Shown here: one piece after another, positions 25,776-34,867 of the stretch
Numbering within the stretch: position 1 is the stretch's first letter
How the letters are laid out: each line of letters opens with the position of its first letter
Origin: Paraburkholderia phenazinium
Lineage (GTDB): Bacteria > Pseudomonadota > Gammaproteobacteria > Burkholderiales > Burkholderiaceae
DNA length: 64,000 bases
Direction of reading: 5' to 3'
NCBI RefSeq assembly: GCF_900100735.1
Contig: NZ_FNCJ01000019.1
Coordinates: forward strand, 62,001 to 126,000
Made by a program: the position numbers and the translations under genes
Notes under the pieces: generated by a model
What the model was told of the DNA's origin: nothing
Database searches by the model: none
The model's input: only the letters and a program-made list of their open reading frames with translations

Positions 25776-26048
25776 TATTTAAAGCGTGGCTTTATATCCG
25801 GAAATCGGTTATTCCTGTTTGCACGGAGCATAAATATGCATTGCAAATTTCGTGATCGTTTTATGCCAATTTAAATGCCGCGACTTGAAGTGTCGCGATT
25901 TCCGGATTGGAATGTACAATCATCGCGCTGGCGTTCTTTGAATCTTTATCGTCCGAGAAGACTTGTGTTATTCAAAGGTGCTGTATATCGGCTTATTAAT
26001 ATTTACTTTGCCGCAGTGCCGGATCAGATTATTTCAAGGAGAGCATCA

Positions 26049-26633
26049 ATGAAAGCAGCGACGCTGGGAGCAGCTTTGTTATTGGCGGCAGCCACCGTGC
26101 AACCGGTTTGGGCACAAAACGACCTGGCGAGCGCAACGCGCGGGGTCGTCGACCTGGTGCAGCCGGTGCACATCAAGGCGGAAATCGTCGGCATCGATCC
26201 GGGCATTCGTGCCTTGACTCTGCAGGGTCCCGCCGGCCATACCCTCTCCGTGATGGTGAGCCAGCAAGTGGCCGGCTTCGAGCAGCTCAAGGTTGGCGAC
26301 CGGGTCGACGTGCTCTACAAGAACGCGCTGCTCGTCAAGGCGGACAAGGTGACGGGCGGCAACAAGGGCATTCGCACGCGTGTCGACACCCAGGTCTACG
26401 CGCCGGCCTCGGGTGGCTTCGAATCCGCGCGGCAGATCGAGGTGCTGGCCACCGTGCAGAAAATCGACCACAAGAAGGGACTCGTCACGCTGCGCGGCGC
26501 CGCGCAGACCCAGACCTTGCAGGTCGGACCGGACGTCGATCTGAAGGACGTGAAGGTTGGCGATATGGTGCACGCCGTGTTCGTTTCGGCGGCAGCGGTA
26601 CAGGTCACACCGCAGGACAGCACGACGCAGTAG
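26049..26633 (+). CDS. Exported small beta-rich protein of unknown function
   Basis: A 194-aa protein with a clear signal peptide (MKAATLGAALLLAAATVQPV, cleavage after WAQ). The mature part contains two similar beta segments: IKAEIVGIDPGIRALTLQGP with the following VGDRVDVLY, and VLATVQKIDHKKGLVTLRG with VGDMVHAVFV. This suggests a duplicated OB-like or small beta-barrel domain. AAGGAG lies 8 nt before the ATG. It is flanked by two terminators, so it is transcribed alone. The family is not named with confidence. Confidence 0.75.
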   Translation: MKAATLGAALLLAAATVQPVWAQNDLASATRGVVDLVQPVHIKAEIVGIDPGIRALTLQGPAGHTLSVMVSQQVAGFEQLKVGDRVDVLYKNALLVKADKVTGGNKGIRTRVDTQVYAPASGGFESARQIEVLATVQKIDHKKGLVTLRGAAQTQTLQVGPDVDLKDVKVGDMVHAVFVSAAAVQVTPQDSTTQ

Positions 26634-26684
26634 ACCGCTGCACCGGTGCGGATGTCGGCACCGGCTATCCGGCTGAAAGCAGGC

Positions 26685-26710
26685 AAACACCCCCGCATGC
26701 GGGGGTGTTT
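26685..26710. terminator. Perfect palindromic terminator-like hairpin
   Basis: A 26-bp perfect palindrome (AAACACCCCCGCA and its complement), GC-rich core with flanking AAA/TTT, 50 nt after the preceding stop. It fits a bidirectional terminator. The remaining sequence to 26,994 (about 280 bp) holds no supported gene. Confidence 0.75.
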
Positions 26711-26994
26711 GTCGTTTCGGAGCCGCATTTTTTCGAACCTGCGCGTCGAATTGGCTGGAGAATTGTCAAGTTTTGTCGTCTAATTCCGGCCGTGCGAACC
26801 GGTCCGTTATGCTGCATGGCTCCCGAGGTGGGATGGAGTTCCCCACCGGTATGCAGGGAAGGTGGGCGGCGCGGTATCATTCCAGTGATTCTGCGTGCCC
26901 CCAGGCGCGGCGTTGGCCGCCCTCATCGGGTTTTGCACGGCGTCGGCGTTTATCTGCCGGTATCGAAACCCTGTCAGTTTCAGACGATTCACTC

Positions 26995-27702
26995 ATGCCT
27001 TTCCGGATTCTGCTCGTCGAAGACGATAACCGCCTGTCCGCGCTGGTCGCCGGCTACCTGCGCAAGCACGACTATGAAGTCGACGTGGTGCTGAACGGCA
27101 ACGACGCGGTGCCCGCCATCCTCAAGCGCCAGCCGGATCTCGTGATCCTCGACGTCAATCTGCCGGGCAAGGACGGCTTCCAGATCTGCCGCGAGGCGCG
27201 CGAGCAATTCGACGGCGTGATCATCATGGTGACCGCGCGCGACGAACAGTTCGACGAAGTGCTGGGCCTCGAATTCGGCGCCGACGACTACGTCCACAAG
27301 CCGGTCGAACCGCGCGTTCTGCTGGCGCGTATCAAGGCGCAGTTGCGCCGCGTGGCGGGGCGCAGTGCGGAAGTCTCCGGCCAGCCCGAGCGCTTTACTT
27401 TCGGCAAGTTTGAGATCAACCGGGCGACGCGCACCGTGACGCTGCCGGACGGCACCCGCCCGGACCTGACCTCGGCGGAATTCGACCTGCTGTGGGCGCT
27501 GGTGAGCTGCGCCGGCGAGGTGGTGAGCCGCGACGATCTGATGCGGCAACTGCGCGGTATCGAGTTCGACGGCCTTGACCGCACCATCGACGGCGGCATT
27601 TCGAAGCTGCGCCGCAAGCTGCATGACGATTCGGGCACGCCGCAGCGTATCAAGACCGTGCGCGGCAAGGGGTATCAGTTCAGCAAGGTGGCGTGGGAAT
27701 AG
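26995..27702 (+). CDS. OmpR-family response regulator (RstA-like)
   Basis: A 235-aa protein: receiver domain (residues about 1-120) with acidic pocket VEDD and phospho-acceptor D53 in LVILDVNLPGKDG, and a C-terminal OmpR-type winged helix (about 135-232: TSAEFDLLWALV, RTIDGGISKLRRKL, RGKGYQF). It most resembles RstA. The start at 26995 (MPFRILL) is standard for receivers; an upstream extension of 74 codons is not protein-like. The kinase gene lies 1.1 kb downstream, separated by a hydrolase gene on the same strand. Confidence 0.92.
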   Translation: MPFRILLVEDDNRLSALVAGYLRKHDYEVDVVLNGNDAVPAILKRQPDLVILDVNLPGKDGFQICREAREQFDGVIIMVTARDEQFDEVLGLEFGADDYVHKPVEPRVLLARIKAQLRRVAGRSAEVSGQPERFTFGKFEINRATRTVTLPDGTRPDLTSAEFDLLWALVSCAGEVVSRDDLMRQLRGIEFDGLDRTIDGGISKLRRKLHDDSGTPQRIKTVRGKGYQFSKVAWE

Positions 27703-27899
27703 CCGCCACAGCGGCGCGGATCCCACTCAAACCGAAAGCCACGCCTCAGCGCGGCAGCACCGCGACCGGCGCCTCGAGTCGAGCACGCCCGTGCCCGTGC
27801 CCGTCCCGACAAAACTCCACACAGCCTTATCTCAAATCTACAGTCGCGCGCGCGTCGCGTAGCTAGTATCGCAAGCTCCTTCACTTCAAAGCCTGCGTC

Positions 27900-28697
27900 A
27901 TGGCCGCTCGCGCCTTACCTCTCTCGAAACATGCTGTTTTGATGATTCATGGCTTGGGCGGCACGCGTCACGATTTCGGCTCGCTCGACCGCAAATTCGA
28001 GCAGATCGGCTGCGATGTGTATCTGCCCTCGCTGCCGGGCCACGGCTCGCGTCCCGACCAGTTGAGCGGCGTCAGCCTGCGCGACTACATGCATCTGTTG
28101 AGCCGCACGTATCGCGATCTGATCACGCGCTATGAACGCGTCGATGTCGCCGGCATTTCGATGGGCGCCTTGCTCGCGGTGATGCTGAGCGCCCGCGAGC
28201 GCATGACCCGCGGCCGCCTGATCCTGCTGTCCCCGCCGCTCTTCCTCGACGGCTGGGGCGGCTCGCGGCTGCGGCCGCTGCGCTACCTGATGTACTGCGT
28301 GCCCGGCCTGCGCCACCTGATCCGGGTGCCGGAAGGCGAGCCGTTCGGCATCAAGAACGACCGTATCCGTAACCTGATTCGCCGCGCGCTGCAAAAGGGC
28401 AGCGGGGTCCACTATCCGTACGTGCCGCTGGCCGCCATCGCCCAGGTGGACTGGATGCGCTTTGCGGTCAAACGGGCGCTGCCGCGCGTCGCCTGCGAAA
28501 CACTGGTGATGCACTCGGAAGAGGACGAAGTGACGAGCATCCGCTCGGCCGAATTCGTCTGCGAACACCTCGGCAGCCGCGACGTCACTTTGGTGCGCCT
28601 GACCGACAGCTATCACATGATCACGCTCGACAACGAGCGCATTACCGTCGCCGATCGTACGCTCGCGTTCGTGCAGCGTCCCGATATGCTAACGTGA
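27900..28697 (+). CDS. Alpha/beta hydrolase (carboxylesterase type)
   Basis: A 265-aa alpha/beta hydrolase: oxyanion region MIHGLGGTRHDF (about residues 15-26), nucleophile elbow AGISMG (Ser87), probable acid in SEEDEVT (about 202-208) and His in SYHMIT (about 240). It resembles Est30/monoacylglycerol-lipase-like carboxylesterases. It lies between a response regulator and a sensor kinase on the same strand, so it may be part of that operon. Substrate unknown. Confidence 0.85.
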   Translation: MAARALPLSKHAVLMIHGLGGTRHDFGSLDRKFEQIGCDVYLPSLPGHGSRPDQLSGVSLRDYMHLLSRTYRDLITRYERVDVAGISMGALLAVMLSARERMTRGRLILLSPPLFLDGWGGSRLRPLRYLMYCVPGLRHLIRVPEGEPFGIKNDRIRNLIRRALQKGSGVHYPYVPLAAIAQVDWMRFAVKRALPRVACETLVMHSEEDEVTSIRSAEFVCEHLGSRDVTLVRLTDSYHMITLDNERITVADRTLAFVQRPDMLT

Positions 28698-28779
28698 GCC
28701 CCGCGCGGGCCGAACGAACTCGAACAGGCTGAACGGCCTCCGTTGGCCGGCGCGCGCCTTCCTCTCGACGTTCGTGACC

Positions 28780-29901
28780 ATGAATCCTGCCGCACCCAAA
28801 CTTTCCGCTTTCCGCTACCTCAAATGGCGCTGGCTGCACTTCCGCCGTTCCTGGACCGATACGCGTGCCGACCGCATGCCGAGCTGGTCGAGGCTCTATG
28901 TGCGTGCCTATCTTCGTCTGCTGGGTCTCGCGCTGGTGGTGAGCGTGATTCCCTTGCTCGCCCTGTCGTTCGAGCTGACGCCGGCTGTCGTCTGGCACGG
29001 CTTGGCGGCGTTGCCGGGCGGCATCCTGCCGGTCCTGCTGGTGGTGTTCGGTGCGCCGGCCGTGGTGACGTACCGCTGGATGCGGCCGGTCTGGGTCGAT
29101 CTGGTGATGGTGCGCGAGCGCGCCATCGATTTCACCGGCGGGCGCTTCAACACCCGGGCACGTGAGTCGTACAGCACGATCATCGGACCGCTCGCGCGCA
29201 CGCTCAATGCGCTGGCCGAGCGGATGGAACGGCTGATCGCCGCGCAACGTGAGTTGACTAACGGCATCTCGCACGAACTGCGCACGCCGCTTGCCCGCGT
29301 GCGTTTTGCGGTGGAGGTGCTGCGCGAGCCGGGTTCGGCCGCCGAATACGACAGCGCTCTCGCCAGCATCGACCAGGACGTCACGGAGCTGGACGAGCTG
29401 ATCGACATGAGCCTCACCTATGCACGGCTCGAATACAGCTCGCTGCAATCGAATCTCGAACTCACCGTGCTCGCCACCTGGTTCGACAGCCAGGTCAACG
29501 ACGCGGCGCTGCTCTACACCGAGAAAGAGATCGTGCCGCAGGTCGAGATCGACCCGGCGCTGCGCGTGGTGATGGACAAGCGCTTGATGTCGTATGCGAT
29601 GCGCAACTTGCTGCGCAACGCCAGCAAATACGCACGCTCGCGGATTCTGGTCGGGCTCGCCGTGCGGCACGGCAACGTCGAGATTTTTGTTGAAGACGAC
29701 GGCACGGGCGTGCCGGAAAGCGAGCGCGAGCGCATTTTCAACGCCTTCGTACGGCTCGACCGCCACACCGGCGGCTACGGCCTGGGCCTCGCCATCACGC
29801 AGCAGGTCCTGCGCGCCCATCACGGCCGGATCGCGGTCACGGATCCGGTGACCTTGCCGGGGGCCCGCTTCGAAATCAGCTGGCCCGCCGGCGCCGTTTA
29901 A
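28780..29901 (+). CDS. Sensor histidine kinase (RstB-like)
   Basis: A 373-aa kinase: two membrane helices (about residues 46-65 and 77-98) with almost no periplasmic loop (about 11 residues), a HAMP-like stretch, H-box with H165 in NGISHELRTPLAR, N-box RNLLRNASKYARS and G-boxes EDDGTGVPE and GYGLGLAI. It probably phosphorylates the response regulator at 26,995-27,702. The very short periplasmic part suggests sensing within the membrane. The ATG at 28780 was chosen over a GTG two codons upstream. Its end overlaps the convergent patatin gene by 4 nt. Confidence 0.92.
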   Translation: MNPAAPKLSAFRYLKWRWLHFRRSWTDTRADRMPSWSRLYVRAYLRLLGLALVVSVIPLLALSFELTPAVVWHGLAALPGGILPVLLVVFGAPAVVTYRWMRPVWVDLVMVRERAIDFTGGRFNTRARESYSTIIGPLARTLNALAERMERLIAAQRELTNGISHELRTPLARVRFAVEVLREPGSAAEYDSALASIDQDVTELDELIDMSLTYARLEYSSLQSNLELTVLATWFDSQVNDAALLYTEKEIVPQVEIDPALRVVMDKRLMSYAMRNLLRNASKYARSRILVGLAVRHGNVEIFVEDDGTGVPESERERIFNAFVRLDRHTGGYGLGLAITQQVLRAHHGRIAVTDPVTLPGARFEISWPAGAV

Positions 29902-32243
29902 TACGTGTGGCCGAGCTGGATGTAGAAGTTGTTCCGCCCGCCTGGTGCGAACGCCACACCCAGGTAGATCGGTCCAAACGAACTGGTTGCGCTGGTGAAG
30001 AACGTGACGCTGCGTTTGAGCGGTCCGCCGCCATATTGAAACTCGCCGTCCCATACGTTGCCGGCTTCGAGGCTTACGCCCGCGAATAGCGCATGGATGG
30101 GCGAGACGGTAAACGTCGTTAGCTGATTCATGTACGTGACCTGGGCGTAGAGCATGGAGTTGCCGGCCAGTTGATCGGCAGCATAGGCGGACAGATGCTG
30201 GAACCCGCCAAGCATGAAGCCGAACGGATTAACTGGATTGGTGTTCTCGAAGTCCTTGCCGGCCTCGATACTGGCGTTGATGCTTTGACGCCCGTAGCTT
30301 GCGGCCACCAGTGCCTTGCCGTAGACCTCGGTAAAGGTATTCTGCGGTTGCGCGAACAGTGACCGTTCCCCACGAAGCTCCAGGTAATAGCCCTTGCGCG
30401 CGAACAGCGGATCGTCGAGCTGGTCGATGACGAGCCGTGCGCGTGCCGTGAACTCGCGACCGTAGATGTCGGGGAATTCAAGTTGGAGATTGCCGTTCTC
30501 ATCGAAGTACTGCTGGTTATATTGCGGCGACGCGAAACCATGTGCGTACGCGACGCCCACCCGGAAGTCGCCCAGGTTCGCGAGCGGCACGCCGAAGTCG
30601 AGGCCCGCGCGCTCCGTCTGCTGCTGGTATTGGGTGAGCTTGAGATACGGATCGTCCTGGAAGATATTCGCGTAGCTGCGCTGGAATTCCACATACGGCG
30701 CAACGTAATAGCCAAACGAATACGAGAGCGGCTGGCGCAATTCGGCGTGCAGCGCGAGCATGTCGCTGCCCACCGTGCCGTCGATCAAACCCTCGAGCCC
30801 TGAGGACGTCAACCAGGGCCGGCGGTAACCCAGATGCAGGCGGAAGCCGCCTTCGTCCGAGGAACTGGCCGACAGCCCGAGCCCGAACAGCAGGAAGTTC
30901 GGGCCCCATGATTTGTCCTGGGCATCGACGATGAGGGTGTTCTGGTCGCCGTCGCTGACCAGCCGCTGTGACACACTTTCGAAGTCGCCCGCCGTGGTGA
31001 GCGCGAGCAGGCTCTTGTTGAGCGCCTTCGGATCGTAGACGTCGCCGGGGTGAACGTTCAGCGCCTGGACGATGCGCCGTTCGGGCACGATGCCGTGCGA
31101 ATTCACCACAATGCGGGTGATCCGTACCGGTTTCGCCGCGGGCATCATGTGCGCTGCGCGCCAGGCGGCGTATTGTTCCGGCGAGAGCGCGAGATGCTGC
31201 AGCCTCGGCAACGCGGCGCGGGCGGCGGCTTCGCCCGCAGCAATCGCCTGCGGGGCGTTGGCGAAATCGGTGAAGTTCAATGGCCCGAGTGCCGGTTCGA
31301 TCAGCACGTCGTTGGCGCCGAGTTGCTCGCGCTGGTGCGCCACATTCTGATGAATCAGGATGCCGATCATCTGTTGCATGACGTCGGCGGGTGAGGCGAG
31401 CGCGTCGAGCGGGCGCAGCGGCGAACCGATATCCACTGCGATCACTTCCTGCGCGCCCATATCGTGAGCGGTTTCGATCGGCAGATTGCTGACGAGGCCG
31501 CCGTCCACCAGCGTGCGGCCGTCCACCACGGTCGGGGCGAACAGCCCCGGCAGCGCGATGCTGGCGCGAATCGCCAGCGGTAGCGAACCGTGGTCGAGCA
31601 CCACCTTCTGGCCGGTTTGCAGATCGGTGGCGATCGCCCGGAACGGGATGGGCAACTGGCTGAACGAGGTGTTGCCCGGCACTGCGGCGGTCCAGTCCTG
31701 CAGCAGGGCCTGCAAACGATTGCCTTGTACCAGCCCCGCCGGCAAGCGGAAGCCGTTGCTGCCGAAACCGGCCGAGAGGCTGCCGGCGTAGAGCTGCCCG
31801 TCTTCACGTTGCGACTGGGGCAGATCGGAGCGCTCCGTGACATCGAAAGCAATATCGGCCAGGTTGATCTGGGCGAGGCGGGTTTCCATCTCCTGTGCAG
31901 TCATCCCGCTCGCGTACAGGCCGCCCACCACCGAACCCATGCTGGTGGCAGCAATGCAGTCGACCGGGATGCGGTTTTCTTCGAGCACCTTCAGCACACC
32001 CAGGTGTGCGTAGCCCCGTGCGCCGCCGCCGGAAAGCACCAGACCGACAGACGGGCGGCCGGCTGCCCCACCTGCCACCGTGCAGGAGGTGTCTGCTGCG
32101 TGGGCGGATTGCAGCGAGGCCGTCAGGCCGAGCACGAGCAGCGCAGCGGTGCAACGCGAGCGGTGTTTCGTATGGCTGGGCCTTGTGTATGCCGCCGTTC
32201 CTGATTGTTTTTGGCTCGCCACCGCTCGGATCATCCGCTTCAC
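29898..32243 (-). CDS. Type Vd autotransporter: patatin-like phospholipase with BamA-type beta-barrel
   Basis: A 781-aa protein of the PlpD class. A signal region (about residues 30-50) is followed by a patatin domain (about 64-370) with oxyanion motif SGGGARG (71-77), nucleophile S101 in ATSMGSVVGG and catalytic D247 in LVDGGL. Then comes one POTRA-like domain (about 378-450) and a 16-strand barrel (about 460-781) ending in a C-terminal aromatic (GHTY). The usual GxSxG is AxSxG here (AATSMG). It should insert in the outer membrane and expose or release a lipase. Start is GTG at 32243; an ATG is three codons in. Confidence 0.92.
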   Translation of the reverse strand: MKRMIRAVASQKQSGTAAYTRPSHTKHRSRCTAALLVLGLTASLQSAHAADTSCTVAGGAAGRPSVGLVLSGGGARGYAHLGVLKVLEENRIPVDCIAATSMGSVVGGLYASGMTAQEMETRLAQINLADIAFDVTERSDLPQSQREDGQLYAGSLSAGFGSNGFRLPAGLVQGNRLQALLQDWTAAVPGNTSFSQLPIPFRAIATDLQTGQKVVLDHGSLPLAIRASIALPGLFAPTVVDGRTLVDGGLVSNLPIETAHDMGAQEVIAVDIGSPLRPLDALASPADVMQQMIGILIHQNVAHQREQLGANDVLIEPALGPLNFTDFANAPQAIAAGEAAARAALPRLQHLALSPEQYAAWRAAHMMPAAKPVRITRIVVNSHGIVPERRIVQALNVHPGDVYDPKALNKSLLALTTAGDFESVSQRLVSDGDQNTLIVDAQDKSWGPNFLLFGLGLSASSSDEGGFRLHLGYRRPWLTSSGLEGLIDGTVGSDMLALHAELRQPLSYSFGYYVAPYVEFQRSYANIFQDDPYLKLTQYQQQTERAGLDFGVPLANLGDFRVGVAYAHGFASPQYNQQYFDENGNLQLEFPDIYGREFTARARLVIDQLDDPLFARKGYYLELRGERSLFAQPQNTFTEVYGKALVAASYGRQSINASIEAGKDFENTNPVNPFGFMLGGFQHLSAYAADQLAGNSMLYAQVTYMNQLTTFTVSPIHALFAGVSLEAGNVWDGEFQYGGGPLKRSVTFFTSATSSFGPIYLGVAFAPGGRNNFYIQLGHTY

Positions 32244-32359
32244 GACTAGAGGAAAAACCGAGAGATTACATGTTTTTACGACGAGTTACAGAGGTTACTG
32301 CAGCGCAGGGTAAGAAAGGGAAATGTAGGGCGACGCGCGATGAGCCGAGTTCGTCCCGG

Positions 32360-32647
32360 TTATCGCCTGTTGGCGCGACGAAGCGGGGGATCGGCGCAGA
32401 CCCGCACGTTTTGCAGGGCCTGCTGCAGCGCTGCGACCGGGCGGCGGAAGTAAAAGCCCTGCATGGAGACGTCAGGATATTCACTCAGCCACATCGCTTG
32501 TTCCCAGGTTTCCACTCCTTCGACGATGATCTCCAGCTTGAGGTTGCGCAGCAGGGCGAGCACCAGCATGTTCGGCGCAACGTTATATCGTTCGCAGAGC
32601 TGACTGATGAAGACGGGTAGCACCTCGTCGAGCAGGAGCGAGTGCAT
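32360..32647 (-). pseudogene. EAL-domain remnant with internal deletion
   Basis: This 95-codon frame begins with what looks like the middle of an EAL domain (LLLDEVLPVFISQL, NVAPNMLVLAL) and jumps directly to its end (LRNLKLEIIVEGVETWEQ, DVSMQGFYFRRP). The usual middle with ExTE, DDFGTGYS and KID motifs, about 80 residues, is missing, as is everything N-terminal. It cannot be an active phosphodiesterase. The join is in frame, so a shortened product could still be made. Confidence 0.75.
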
Positions 32648-33176
32648 GGTTTCTATCGAATCCTGGTGACGAAAAAAATCGCCGCCCCGTAAAGGCGAAC
32701 GGCGATCAAGGGGACCGATATGCGCGATTTCGCCGAGGGCATCGCACTCGATAGAGTTCGGCCCACTCTAGCGGTTATCCCTTCCCGCGTGAACTATCAA
32801 CGGAAGCAATGCACTGTCCTTGTCACCAGGACAATTCAAGCATTGCAGTGCGCAAGCGGCGCACGAGCGTTCGATTGTCAACCGTCTTGATGTAATTTAA
32901 CTATTGTTCTCTTGCAAGGAACTCTTTGAGTGTTCATTATCCTCGGCATAAATCGCGCTACTTACGTTTTAGCTCGATGAAATAAAAAAGCGCTTAAGAA
33001 GCGCGTAGAGAATCCACGTGAAAATCGTGTTTGTGTAGTAATGCTTAATAAAAGACTTGCGCCGGCGTTGCGATAGCCGGACGGCCGGATCGTCGAGCCG
33101 CTGAGTTTCGCCCAACTGGGTGTGCGGCCCGACTCGCGGCAACGGCTGGCGTATAGCAATCTCGGGGTTGTTGAAT
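32648..33176. other. Gene-free stretch, AT-richer, with one minus-strand terminator-like hairpin
   Basis: I found no supported gene in these 529 bp. GCGCTTAAGAAGCGC (32990-33004) with six A residues on its left reads as a hairpin followed by T6 on the minus strand, although no minus-strand gene lies upstream of it. This may be what is left of a larger EAL gene region. Confidence 0.4.
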
Positions 33177-34119
33177 ATGGAAAGGCTTGAGGATCTGGTT
33201 CTGTTTGCGGAAGTGGTTCAGCAAACGGGGTTTGCGGCGGCCGCGCGCAGTTTGGGGATGCAGCGCTCCAAACTGAGCCGGCGCGTGGCGGAGTTGGAGC
33301 AGCGCCTGGGGGTGCGCCTGCTCCAGCGCAATACGCGGAGCATTTCGTTGACGGCGGCGGGCGAGCAGATCTATGGGCACGCTCGCACCCTCGCCGACGA
33401 GGCCAGGGCGGCGTTCAGGGTGGCCGCGGACTTGAATGGCGAACCGCGCGGCCTGCTGCGTATCACGGCCCCTGCCACGTTTGCGGCCTTGGACCTGATG
33501 CCGGTGGCCGCCGAATTCTGCCAACGGCACAGCCAGCTGGATATCCTGGTCGAGACTCGCAACTGGGTGCCCGACATCATTGCGGAGGGATTCGACCTCG
33601 CGTTCTGCGTGCAGACCGGCCCGCTTGGCGATTCCAGCCTGGTGGCCCGGACGATCGGCACGGTCCCCATGATGGTCGCGGCCAGCCCGGCTCTGGTGGC
33701 CGCGCATGGCCGGCTTTCGCACCCTACGCAACTCCGCGAATACAAGCTCCATGCGCGGGCGGCGCAAGGCGGCCTGAAAACGCTGCGGTTTTTCCATCCC
33801 ACCCAGGGCGAGCATACGCACGAGTATCTGCCGAATCTCATCACGGGCAGCGTTGCGGTCCAACAGGCGGCGGTCATTGCTGGGATGGGCGGCCTCCTGT
33901 ATGCCGCGCTATCTGTGCCGGGAGGCGCTGCATGCTAAGCAAATGGTCGATGTGTTCAAGGACGGCGTTGGCTGGGATCCCGAACCCGCGACGATTTACG
34001 CGATCTTGCCGGCGCGCCAGGGCGTGACATTGTCGGCCCGCATGTTTCTGGACTTCGCCCTTCCCAAACTGGCCGCCATCCTGCGTGACAAGGCGGAATG
34101 CCTCGGCGTCACGCCGTAG
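33177..34119 (+). pseudogene. LysR-family regulator disrupted by a frameshift
   Basis: From ATG 33177 the frame encodes a LysR HTH (LEDLVLFAEVVQQTGFAAAA) and most of the effector domain, then runs out of register after GMGGLL at about 33898. The frame one base over continues with PRYLCREALHAK and a normal C-terminus ending at 34119 (LSARMFLDFALPKLAAIL). Compared with the expected GLLPRYLC there are four extra bases (TATG, 33899-33902). Joined, the two parts make a full LysR of about 310 aa. A real mutation or a sequencing error would look the same. Confidence 0.75.
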
Positions 34120-34256
34120 CGGCATGACGCAACTGCGTTCCCTGCGCGGCCGCTTTGCGGCCGCCGCGCCTGGTCGCTCGTTGCGGCCCTTAACCCGGCT
34201 ACAATGCCCGTGAAATCGTCCTTCCGCTGGCCGGACCCGAGCGCCTGGCGAGTTCG

Positions 34257-34283
34257 GGAATAAAAACGACGTGCGGACAGTCT
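34257..34283 (+). promoter_or_regulatory. Candidate ECF-sigma promoter, copy 1 (autoregulatory)
   Basis: GGAATAAA (34257-34264), a 15-nt spacer, and GTCT (34280-34283), followed by GCTCAGTG, 45 nt before the sigma gene. The same two boxes at the same spacing, with the same ACAGTCTNCTCA context, recur at 35731-35757. Confidence 0.7.
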
Positions 34284-34327
34284 GCTCAGTGTCGGTCACG
34301 CACAGGGGTTACCGCAGGGATTTCACA

Positions 34328-34867
34328 ATGGCCGATCCAATCATCGCGAAGCGCTTCGAGTCGCTGGTATTGCCGCACATGAATTCGGCCTTCAATGTTG
34401 CACGTTGGCTGACGCATAACGACCAGGACGCCCAGGACGTCGTCCAGGAGGCGTACCTGCGCGCGTTTCGTTTCTTTGGCAGCTTCCGCGGCGAGGATGC
34501 GCGCGCATGGCTGTTGAGCATCGTGCGCAACACCTTCTACACATGGCATCAGCAGAACCGGGGCCATGCGGCGCAGACGACGGAATTCGAGGAAGACCTG
34601 CACAGCCTCGAGACCGGTAGTGCGGAGCATGACGACAGTCCTGAGGCGCAGCTGATTCGCAGCCAGAGCCGCAAGCGGGTGCACCACGCGCTACGCAGCT
34701 TGCGTCTGGAATACCGGGAGGTCGTGGTGCTACGGGAACTGGAAGAATTGTCGTACAAGGAAATTGCCGTGATTGTGGGAATTCCCATGGGCACGGTGAT
34801 GTCTCGCCTCGGGCGCGGCCGCCAGCAACTTGCGGCGCTGCTCGCACCGACGGATCAGGAGGCGTGA
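34328..34867 (+). CDS. ECF RNA polymerase sigma factor
   Basis: A 179-aa group IV sigma factor with only regions 2 and 4: region 2 NVARWLTHNDQDAQDVVQEA and AYLRAFRFFGSFRG (about residues 20-60), region 4 YREVVVLRELEELSYKEIAV and VGIPMGTVMSRLGRGRQQL (about 125-170). The following anti-sigma gene overlaps the stop (TGATG). A promoter motif found before both this gene and the metallophosphoesterase gene is the likely target, giving autoregulation. Confidence 0.9.
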   Translation: MADPIIAKRFESLVLPHMNSAFNVARWLTHNDQDAQDVVQEAYLRAFRFFGSFRGEDARAWLLSIVRNTFYTWHQQNRGHAAQTTEFEEDLHSLETGSAEHDDSPEAQLIRSQSRKRVHHALRSLRLEYREVVVLRELEELSYKEIAVIVGIPMGTVMSRLGRGRQQLAALLAPTDQEA

